From NCBI GenBank assembly GCA_030247855.1, contig JAPDRN010000123.1, positions 31,785 to 95,784 on the forward strand: DNA of 64,000 bases, read 5' to 3'. Both the position numbers and the translations under genes were made by a program. A model generated the notes under the pieces. The model was not told the origin of the DNA. It saw only the letters and a list, made by a program, of their open reading frames with translations, and searched no databases. This document shows positions 20,837-28,413 of the stretch, in pieces. How positions within the stretch are numbered: the first letter of the stretch is position 1; the number at the start of each line of letters is the position of its first letter. This DNA is from Knufia peltigerae (Eukaryota; Ascomycota; Eurotiomycetes; Chaetothyriales; Trichomeriaceae).

Positions 20837-22552
20837 TCAAAGGTCTTTCCAGGCGTCTGGACCTCCCATTGCGGTCTCCCACGCGTAAGCAGCGCGTAGG
20901 ACCGTCATTTCATCCCACCATCTGCCGACGATCTGCATACTGACCGGTAGTGCCTTGCCGGAGCCAGCCAGAGGTCCCTCGATGATCTCAAGCATCCCGA
21001 TTGGTAGAGTGAGAGCAGGATGACCGGTCTGGTTGAACGGGGCGGTGTTTCCTGTCAAGCCTACCTGCTTCTGAATTTGGAGGATCGGGTTGCCAGTGGC
21101 ACCGGCGTCCCCCAAGTCCGGGTGCGATCTGGCGACAAAAGGCACCGTTGGCGATATCAGGACATCGTAGGTCTTCTGCCGTCTCATCTGCTCAAGCCTC
21201 GAATCCGTGACAAAGGCGGATATCGACGAGAAATCGCCGAGGGCGGCATCATAGCCGTGCCGTGCCTTGATTGACAGATTGGTTGCTTTGCCGTAGAGGC
21301 CGGGAAATTTTTGCATGTCCTGTGCATACACGCCATTCAGATAGATGTTCTTGGTCGCGGGGATTGCATTGTCCCATTTCTCCTGCGTCATCGGCCACAG
21401 TTTCTGGTTGAGATCGTTCAACTGGAAGCCTCTCCGACCGCCTAGCGCAAGTGTCTTGTTGACATAACCCCCCAGCTTGGAAATGCCGGTCCACACCGAG
21501 CTTGCGACTGCGTGGATGGGCACTGACACTTCTTCCACTTCTGCCCCGAGTGCTCGGAACTTGTCCGCTGCGGCCAGAAATGAGGATTTGACTCTGGGAT
21601 CGAGCGCCGGAGTCTTGAGACCTTCCGCGAGGATGCCGATTCGCATACCAGTCAGGTCTGTCGGGCTCTGTTGGTTGGCGAGAAGCTCGTGGTAGGCCGG
21701 GATCTTGTCTGGGGCCGGAGCACCATATGACCGGTCATCGACCCAGTCTGTCCCAGCGATTGCTTTGAGAAGCTTGGCGTTGCTCAGCACGTCGCGGGTC
21801 ATCGGGCCCATATGATCGTTTGTCGGCTCGTTACTACCGGCACCCGTCCAGGGTACGAGCCCGAAGGTAGGCTTCAGGCCAACGATGCCGCACCAGGCTG
21901 CAGGGACTCTGATACTGCCGCCTTGGTCGGCGCCGATGGCATAGTCGACGCCCCCGTTCTCCGGGCCAAGCGAGACCAATACAGCCGAACCGGACGAGGA
22001 GCCTCCAGATGCGTAACCTCTGGCATACGGATTGTGCACGACCCCCGTCGAAGCGGTATGTGAAGTTGCAGAGTGACACAGGTTCTCGCACACTGACTTG
22101 CCGGCGATGGTCGCACCGTGCTTCAGCATTCGGGTGACAATGGTCGCATCTGTCGTGGGTGTATAACCAGAGAAGAAGTTTGTTCCCAGCAACAACGGGA
22201 CGCCTCCAACAGCGATGCAGTCCTTCAGCACCACGGTCTTACCGTGCAGTAAGGACTGCGGATTCGGTGTGCCGTCAGTAATCTCGCACCTCCATGCCCA
22301 TGCACCATGGAGGTTATCAGTCGCCTTGGGGAAATGGACATTCTTCCTTTCGAACCTCTCGTGGTCAACCTCGGGTACGTAGTCATCGGCAGCAAGCAAC
22401 TTGGCCATAGAATCATGGTACACCGCCAAGAGGTTGATGTACTCATCCTTCTCCTCGTTCTTGATGGTAACTCCAAGGATCTCGCATGCCCGGTCGAGAT
22501 CTTCAGCAGTCACTGGATTGTCCTTGGACACGTCAAGCGAGAAAACCGACAT
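20837..22552 (-). CDS. Amidase-signature hydrolase (571 aa)
   Basis: Intronless, ATG at 22552. The amidase signature triad is present. The catalytic lysine is in TVVLKDCIAV, the cis-serine in GGSSSGSAVL and the nucleophilic serine in ADQGGSIRVPAAWCG. The C-terminal part has the usual PISMQIVGR-like strand (here LPVSMQIVGRWWDE). Enzymes of this family hydrolyse carboxamides to acid plus ammonia; the substrate cannot be read from sequence. No signal peptide is seen, so it is presumably cytosolic. It is divergent, with 463 bp between starts, from a PuuE/cyclic-imidase-like hydrolase, whose amide-containing product it could consume. In Aspergillus nidulans nicotinate catabolism an amidase (HxnN) follows a cyclic imide hydrolase (HxnM), which makes this pairing suggestive. 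Confidence 0.92.
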   Translation of the reverse strand: MSVFSLDVSKDNPVTAEDLDRACEILGVTIKNEEKDEYINLLAVYHDSMAKLLAADDYVPEVDHERFERKNVHFPKATDNLHGAWAWRCEITDGTPNPQSLLHGKTVVLKDCIAVGGVPLLLGTNFFSGYTPTTDATIVTRMLKHGATIAGKSVCENLCHSATSHTASTGVVHNPYARGYASGGSSSGSAVLVSLGPENGGVDYAIGADQGGSIRVPAAWCGIVGLKPTFGLVPWTGAGSNEPTNDHMGPMTRDVLSNAKLLKAIAGTDWVDDRSYGAPAPDKIPAYHELLANQQSPTDLTGMRIGILAEGLKTPALDPRVKSSFLAAADKFRALGAEVEEVSVPIHAVASSVWTGISKLGGYVNKTLALGGRRGFQLNDLNQKLWPMTQEKWDNAIPATKNIYLNGVYAQDMQKFPGLYGKATNLSIKARHGYDAALGDFSSISAFVTDSRLEQMRRQKTYDVLISPTVPFVARSHPDLGDAGATGNPILQIQKQVGLTGNTAPFNQTGHPALTLPIGMLEIIEGPLAGSGKALPVSMQIVGRWWDEMTVLRAAYAWETAMGGPDAWKDL

Positions 22553-23015
22553 GTTGCAGGATCGGGCGTCCCTTGGTATCGAAGTCTCTCAGCTGCGAAT
22601 GCCCGATGAAGCTGAATCTATCCCCCTCAACCTTGTTGCCCCAAAACTTGCTGCTAGACGCCTGCCGGGATCAAAAGCGCTATCAAGACATCATTAGCAA
22701 TCAGGGCGGACATCGGCTCAGTTACGATGGGTTTCAAAGATGCCAGCAACGTTTGGAGTTCGACGTTCGGCGTTTTCTATTTCGGGTCTAGCGCCATAGG
22801 TATCCACACTATCTCCCGCGGTTATCAATAATGAACGATATCAGAAGGGCCATCAGAGGGGCCATCATTTGCTAGCCGTACCGGGATCCAACAGTGACTT
22901 CTGTGGAAAGTCGGGGACCTCGAAGATAGAAGTTGCCCGTCGTAGGGAGCCACTGTCACGTCCGCGAACCCAAACACCACTCCAGGGACCAGGAGAACAT
23001 TGTCGATTTGTCACC
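22553..23015. promoter_or_regulatory. Divergent amidase/imidase promoter with GATA-factor consensus sites
   Basis: This 463 bp lies between two divergent start codons. Three matches to the fungal GATA-factor consensus HGATAR are present on the reverse strand: 22680-22685 (CTATCA), 22809-22814 (CTATCT) and 22822-22827 (TTATCA). AreA/Nit2-type GATA factors activate nitrogen-catabolic genes. Short motifs arise by chance, so this is only supportive of joint nitrogen control. Confidence 0.45.
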
Positions 23016-24159
23016 ATGGTCAACCTTGATCCCAACTATGACATTCCAAGAGATCTCGAGGGTATTTTGAGCCGTCTATAAGGCATGGCATCCCAGGCTG
23101 GATTTTATTGACTCTTATAAGGATATGGCGAAGAGTCGTTCGACCCTCAGTGGCCCAATAGCGCAAGGATTGCGGTGTCGTTCGTGTTGAACTACGAGTA
23201 TGTGTCCAAAATATTTACATGTCTTAGCGATCCGGCTGACCTCAATGGCCTTAGAGAGGGAGCAGAACGTACTTTCCACAATGGCGACGGTCACTCAGAA
23301 CCCTACTTGTGGGAGAAGGGAGCATCTGGAGGCTACAAAGAGGGTGCCCCGTACGTCAATGCTGAGTCGGAGTACGAATATGGCAGCCGAGTAGGTGCAT
23401 GGCGCCTGTTGCGACTATTCAAAGAGTTCAATTATCAGTGGACCACCTATGCTGTGGCACAAGCAATGCAGGTGAACCCAACATTCGCCAGAGCGTGTGT
23501 CCGAGACGGGCATGAAATAGCTACACATGGTCTGCGCTGGCTCGACATCTGGGACTATAATTTGCAAAAGGAGAAAGACTATATTATGCAAAGTCTAAAG
23601 ACCCTGAAGGATGTTACTGGGGAAATGCCAGTCGGAGCGTACTACGGGAGAGGCACGCCGAACACAAAGGCTTTGTTTCCTGAAGCGTTCAAGGAGGCCG
23701 GTGGTGAGATGCTCTGGAACTCAGAAGCATACAACGATGATGTCCCTTACTGGGTCGACCTGCCTGCTGAGAGGGAGTTGCCGGATGAGGAGAAGAAGGG
23801 CATGCTCATCATCCCATACAACTACGATTGCAATGACGGCAAATTTCACATGAGCCCAGGCAAGTGGGCCGGATCACCTAGTTTAGGATGCCATATACTA
23901 ATTGTTTCTAGGCTTTGTCGGAAGTGATATGTACGAGAAGTACCTGAAGGCCACTTTTGACATGCTATATCGCGAAGGTGGCAAGATGATGAACATCCCT
24001 ATGCACAGTCGCATCTTGGGTAAGCCTGGACGGTCAGAGGCTCTACGAAACTTTATGAAGTATATACAAGAGCACGAAGGCGTATGGGTGACTACGAGAC
24101 GGGATATTGCGAAGCATTTCAGAACCAAGTTTCCATACAGACCTGGCCACCGAGCATAA
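23016..24159 (+). CDS. PuuE-allantoinase/cyclic-imidase-like hydrolase, copy 1 (324 aa)
   Basis: Four exons, 23016..23061, 23122..23197, 23255..23859 and 23912..24159. Three introns (60, 57 and 52 bp) all fit in phase. The last begins GC rather than GT (GCAAGT) and ends TAG after an ACTAAT branch. The protein has the polysaccharide-deacetylase fold in its PuuE-type variant: NYEEGAE near residue 40, YEYGSRVG, THGLRW, the GAYYGRGTPNTK loop, NDDVPYW and HSRILGKPGR. PuuE allantoinases and bacterial cyclic imide hydrolases share these motifs and open five- or six-membered cyclic ureides or imides. There is no signal peptide or chitin-binding part, so a chitin deacetylase role is unlikely. It is about half identical by eye to the second copy at 26307. 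It pairs divergently with the amidase. Confidence 0.9.
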
Positions 24160-24373
24160 CGATATTTTACATATTTCTGTATAGTGCCTGGACCAGGGCG
24201 GGGCCAACTTTGTAATGACAAGCCGAGCTCTGGCTCCAAAACATGCCAAGTACCTATATCTAGGTAGTCTTGACTCTTCTCAAACCGATACCGACTTGCA
24301 GAAGGTTGTTGAATCTGTTAACAGACAAGGTCGGGACTTTGGTCTTGAATGTTACTGAACCATAAGTATCAAG

Positions 24374-25696
24374 ATGGTTCCACCTGTCGCTCCTGTGCCG
24401 CCGGTCGCTGTAGGCAATGATCGAAATAAGGCATCGATGGCATCTTTTGAACCACCCTCGAGCACTGCTCCCATGGATCGCGCGCTCTCGTCTCTCTTCA
24501 CACCTCTCAAGATTGGTAACGGCCGCATCACACTGTCTCACAGAGTCGTAATGGCACCCATGACCCGCAACCGTGGGGTTCCTCTGTACCTCAGCAGACC
24601 CAACCGTGCTTGGGGCCATGATGGGCTCGGCGTCACATACTACTCGCAGCGAACGACACCTGGTGGTCTGATCATCACGGAAGGCATCTACCCGACCGTC
24701 GAAGCTTCGGCATCCCCTTGCGTGCCAGGTCTTTTCCTCCCAGAACAGGTGCCTGGCTGGAAGTCCGTCGTGGATGCCGTGCATCAGAGAGGCGGCTACA
24801 TCTACGCGCAACTATGGCATGCCGGTCGATCGTGTCTGCCACATTTTACCGGCCATGCAGCAATGTGCCCGAGCGCCACGCCGTTCGAGGGAGACCACAA
24901 GTCGCGGTACGCACCCCCGGGTGACGACAGCGGGTCTCCGGGAAACGGTCAAGGCATCAAGATGAGTGCCTTTCCACCAAAGGCCATGACACACGACGAC
25001 ATCAACCGGACGATACAAGCTTATGTTGACTCGGCAAAACGGGCCATCCTCGATTGTGGCTTTGACGGCATTGAGGTCCACGGCGGTAATGGGTACCTGG
25101 TCGAGCAGTTTCTCAGCACCAACATCAACAAGCGAACAGATGAATACGGAGCCACAGTAGAAGGGTACTGCCGCTTCCCGCTGAAGCTGATGCAGGTTCT
25201 GGCAGAAGCAGTCGGAGGCGATAGAGTGGCTATTCGCTTGTCACCTTTCGGCCTCTTTTTGCAGTCTCACGGAGGACAAAGGATGGAGATATGGTCACAT
25301 TTGTGCAGGAGCCTCAAAGAGACCATCCCGACCATGTCCTATATCCACTTCATCGAGCCTCGATTCGAGCAAATCATGGACACCACCTCCAAAGAGGCAC
25401 ATTTGAAGGCCATGGGATTGGGACCAAATGTCAGCCTTGTCCCTTTCCGCGAGATCATGAAAGACACGCCGTTCTTCGTGTCTGGCGGCTACAACGACAC
25501 GAACGTCTGGAATGTAATCGACTCGGGTGCAGCCGATGCGGTCAGCATAGGGCGCTATTTCACCTCCAATCCCGATCTCGTCCATCGACTGAAGCACGGG
25601 AGAGAGCTGGCGAGGTATGAGCGAGACCGGTTCTATTGGGTCCCGTTTGACACGCGAGCACGAGGGTATACAGACTATCCTGCTTCAACAGAATAG
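24374..25696 (+). CDS. NADH:flavin oxidoreductase / Old Yellow Enzyme family (440 aa)
   Basis: Intronless. A TIM-barrel FMN enzyme with LFTPLKIGN at the start of the barrel, VMAPMTRNR, TPGGLIITEG, YAQLWHAGR, FDGIEVHGGNGYLVEQFL, NKRTDEYG and the FMN-phosphate segment VSGGYNDTN...AVSIGRYF. The substrate-binding pair is His-Gly-Gly-Asn, the usual HGANGYL with one substitution. Such enzymes reduce activated carbon-carbon double bonds with NAD(P)H. A 36-residue Pro/Ser-rich N-terminal stretch precedes the domain, so initiation at a downstream ATG (residue 22 or 34) is possible. It sits between two imidase-like hydrolases on the same strand, in the order expected if a ring were reduced before hydrolytic opening. 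HxnT of Aspergillus nidulans is of this family. Confidence 0.93.
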   Translation: MVPPVAPVPPVAVGNDRNKASMASFEPPSSTAPMDRALSSLFTPLKIGNGRITLSHRVVMAPMTRNRGVPLYLSRPNRAWGHDGLGVTYYSQRTTPGGLIITEGIYPTVEASASPCVPGLFLPEQVPGWKSVVDAVHQRGGYIYAQLWHAGRSCLPHFTGHAAMCPSATPFEGDHKSRYAPPGDDSGSPGNGQGIKMSAFPPKAMTHDDINRTIQAYVDSAKRAILDCGFDGIEVHGGNGYLVEQFLSTNINKRTDEYGATVEGYCRFPLKLMQVLAEAVGGDRVAIRLSPFGLFLQSHGGQRMEIWSHLCRSLKETIPTMSYIHFIEPRFEQIMDTTSKEAHLKAMGLGPNVSLVPFREIMKDTPFFVSGGYNDTNVWNVIDSGAADAVSIGRYFTSNPDLVHRLKHGRELARYERDRFYWVPFDTRARGYTDYPASTE

Positions 25697-26306
25697 ATTG
25701 TACAGTTATACCGGTGTCATTACAAACCCCGCTCTGACCCCCCCCCCCCGGTAGGCACCCTAGACCTAGGTACCTGTATACGGAGTATTCGAATCTTGTA
25801 CGGAGTACGAGGTATCTCCAACAACCGCGGCGGCCTAAACCACCCACGATGTAATATCCAGGAGCTAAACTTCAATAGGCAATCGCCGAACACATACCTC
25901 CTCCACCTTTATCAAGAAGTCAACATTTGTCAAAAACTGGGGCATTTGCGGACAAGTCCAACGAACATGTTGGAGATTGTTGCTCGGCTTATGGCCGCTG
26001 GGCACCAGATCGTGAATTGAACTGCCGTATATCTCTCTTTGGACGGAAGCCTAACTCTCTGAGACGCGGGAAGCTTTTTGAAGAACTCCGAGGCGTCTTG
26101 CTCACAGTTTGAACATTTTGCCGACGACGACAACGGCAGGCAATACTTGTTGTAGTCATCTCTGCTCACCTAGCACCTTCAAAGTTCACACAGTAAATCA
26201 CCAGTGACCACCGACCAAGGCAGGTTTTTCAACTTTTGTCCATCTTCATTCGTCCTTGACACCCACACACAACTCCCAGCCCCTGGCCCCCTTCCAACCA
26301 AATACA
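25697..26306. other. Intergenic with poly-C run and two TACGGAGTA copies
   Basis: This 610 bp includes a 12-base C run at 25738-25749 and the nonamer at 25779-25787 and 25799-25807. It should contain the promoter of the second imidase-like gene. No gene is seen. Confidence 0.55.
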
Positions 26307-27323
26307 ATGTCCACTCCCGCCCCTTATACCTGGGACCCCCACCACGACTTCCCCCGTGACCTCACGGGCTATGGGGCCGACCCGCCACCGGCCCCCTGGC
26401 CCTCCTCGGCCCTCCTCGCCCTCTCCTTCGTGATCAACTACGAAGAAGGCGGCGAGCACTGTGTCCTCAACGGCGACGCGACGTCCGAAGCGTCGCTCTG
26501 GGAGTCCGCGGGCCGCTACCCGCCGCGCCAACAGGCCCGCGCCGTCAACGTGGAGAGCGACTACGAGTACGGGTCGAGGGTCGGGGTGTGGCGGATCATG
26601 AAGTTGTTCGAGAAGCACGGGATGAAGTGGACGCTGTACGCGGTGGGCAAGGCGGTCGAGGCGAACCCCGAGGTGGCGTTGCGGACGAAGAGGGCCGGCG
26701 GCGAGGTGGCGAGCCACTGTTACCGGTGGGTGAACTACGAGGACATGGACGCCGCGAAGGAAAAGGACATGATCCGGGCCGGGCTGGAGAGCCTGAGGGA
26801 CGTGACGGGGGAGTACCCCGTGGGCTGGTACTACGGGCGGCTGAGCAGTAGGAGCAAGGCGCTGGTGTGGGACGTCTACGACGAGATGGGGATCCCGTTG
26901 CACTGGCAGAGCGACAGCTACGGCGACGACATTCCGTACTGGGTGGACGTGCCGGCCGAGGGGAAGATGATCGAGCAAGGGAAGCGGAAGGAGGAGGACG
27001 CGAAGGGGATGTTGATGGTGCCGTACACGTACGACGTGAATGATTTCAAGTTCCACACGCCGACGGGGTTCGGGGGCCCAGGGGACTTTTTCACGCACTT
27101 GAAGAATGCCTTTGACGTCTTGTACGAAGAGGGCCAGGAGGGAACGCCCAAGATGATGACGGTGGGACTGCATTGTCGCATCATCGGCAAGCCCGGCAGA
27201 TTCGCCGAGTTGAAGAGGTTCTGTGAGTACGTGGCGACCAAGGACCGCGTCTGGGTCTGCACGAGAGGTGAGATTGCAAAGTGCTGGAGGGAGAACAGGC
27301 CGTACAAGGTCGGAAAGATATAG
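26307..27323 (+). CDS. PuuE-allantoinase/cyclic-imidase-like hydrolase, copy 2 (338 aa)
   Basis: Intronless; ATG at 26307 chosen for its context (ACAATGT) and because the N-terminus then aligns with copy 1 (DFPRDLTGYG against DIPRDLEGYG). Motifs as in copy 1: NYEEGGEH, YEYGSRVG, SHCYRW (against THGLRW), GWYYGRLSSRSK, GDDIPYW and HCRIIGKPGR. The third residue of the histidine motif is Cys here instead of Gly. Same enzyme class, so a cyclic amide or imide is the likely substrate type, unidentified. It differs from copy 1 by having no introns and a markedly higher GC content (codon third positions dominated by G and C). This argues against a recent tandem duplication. Confidence 0.9.
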   Translation: MSTPAPYTWDPHHDFPRDLTGYGADPPPAPWPSSALLALSFVINYEEGGEHCVLNGDATSEASLWESAGRYPPRQQARAVNVESDYEYGSRVGVWRIMKLFEKHGMKWTLYAVGKAVEANPEVALRTKRAGGEVASHCYRWVNYEDMDAAKEKDMIRAGLESLRDVTGEYPVGWYYGRLSSRSKALVWDVYDEMGIPLHWQSDSYGDDIPYWVDVPAEGKMIEQGKRKEEDAKGMLMVPYTYDVNDFKFHTPTGFGGPGDFFTHLKNAFDVLYEEGQEGTPKMMTVGLHCRIIGKPGRFAELKRFCEYVATKDRVWVCTRGEIAKCWRENRPYKVGKI

Positions 27324-27545
27324 ATGGGCCTTCTAGCCTTCTATAACATCGTGGACAAAGGTACCAAAACAACAAAGGCGACATTGCCATGGGCAATTGG
27401 TGGCTGAACGTAGGAAGCGCGAATGACGAAATCCATGGACATCTAGGCACAGCACCTGAGGCTAAAGTGTACATATCTATCGATGGGCGAAATCGAGGGC
27501 ATCCAACCTTATGTTGGAAGTCTAATGGTTTTCTTTTCCCCTTCC

Positions 27546-28385
27546 ATGTATGTAATTCGACAGCAGACAGACGCATTCACCGTCAAGTACTTAGATAACG
27601 GTCAAACCCACCTCAGTCTCCTTGAATGCAGAGGCTGCGACTCAGAGTCGGACAGACAAGAGTCTGGGCGAGTTCCCGGTGAGCAGGAGGTCACCACCGA
27701 AGTTCCCAAAGCTTGATGATGGCAACCAGATTGTCCTAGCGTTCCAATGGCGAGCCTCGTGGCTTGCGTAGAAAGCTTATGAGGCTCGGTAAGAACAGAA
27801 AAACTCATGGAACAGCCTGCTGAGCACGCTACACAAGCTGAGTCGAGGTAAGTTGTATGATTCGCATGTCCTTGCGGGTATTGACGTTATTGCAGCATGC
27901 TCGCAATCCATGCTGGTCGAAAACTTCCACGAAGCGGTTTCTAAAGCCGAGATGAGGCGTCAGGAGACAGAGGTACTTCGAGCACTGTTCCGGCTCTTCG
28001 CGCTGTACACGATAGACGCAGAGGCGCGTGAATTCCAGAGCTCTGGCGTTGTCTCTTCATAGATGCTGGACGGGTTGCCAGACCAAATCTATGGGTTGAT
28101 GCAGCAGATCCGACCTCATGCCGTCCGACTGGTGGATTCATTTGCTTCGCCTGACTATCTCCTTGACAGGTAAGAGAATCAATTGACAACAAACAACCAG
28201 AACTGACTAACCTAGTGCCTTGCGCCGCCACGATGGAGGAGTGTACGAAGACTTGTTCTATCGTGCTCATGTGATCAACCCTCTCAAAGAGCTAGTGGTG
28301 AATCCAGACTACCGCAGTAATGAGGTCGTGGTGGACGGAGAGGGCGTAGATAGGATACTTGCAAAGCTTCAGGGAGATCAGTCTA
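27546..28385 (+). pseudogene. Decayed 3' part of a peroxisomal acyl-CoA oxidase gene
   Basis: Translated pieces read as the C-terminal half of an acyl-CoA oxidase. YVIRQQTDAFTVKYL lies near 27550. LAFQWRASWLA-stop-KAYEAR is at 27738-27786, then SQSMLVENFHEAV, ALFRLFALYTIDAEAREF and a stop. IRPHAVRLVDSFASPDYLL follows, then RRHDGGVYEDLFYRAHVINP and VVNPDYRSNEVVV. Two in-frame TAG codons interrupt it, at 27769-27771 (where a Trp is likely) and 28060-28062. Splice sites still look intact (27837-27885 region and 28170-28215, GTAAGA...CCTAG). The 5' half with the FAD-binding core is not found upstream, where the imidase gene ends at 27323. The 3' end runs into the tail of the opposite-strand Zn2Cys6 gene. 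I infer a dead remnant. Confidence 0.72.
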
Positions 28386-28413
28386 GTGTAACTAAGAGGT
28401 CGAAATTTCTGGG

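Noticed and set aside
23016..24159. Chitin deacetylase (cell-wall enzyme) reading of the polysaccharide-deacetylase-fold genes
   Set aside because: No signal peptide, chitin-binding module or typical metal-ligand motif; the YEYGSRVG, HGxRW and YGR-x-x-x-N-T-type motifs are of the PuuE/cyclic imide hydrolase branch.
26229..27173. Minus-strand open frame of 314 codons
   Set aside because: It is antisense to the GC-rich second imidase-like gene. Its His/Pro/Val/Leu/Arg composition is the typical mirror of that codon bias.
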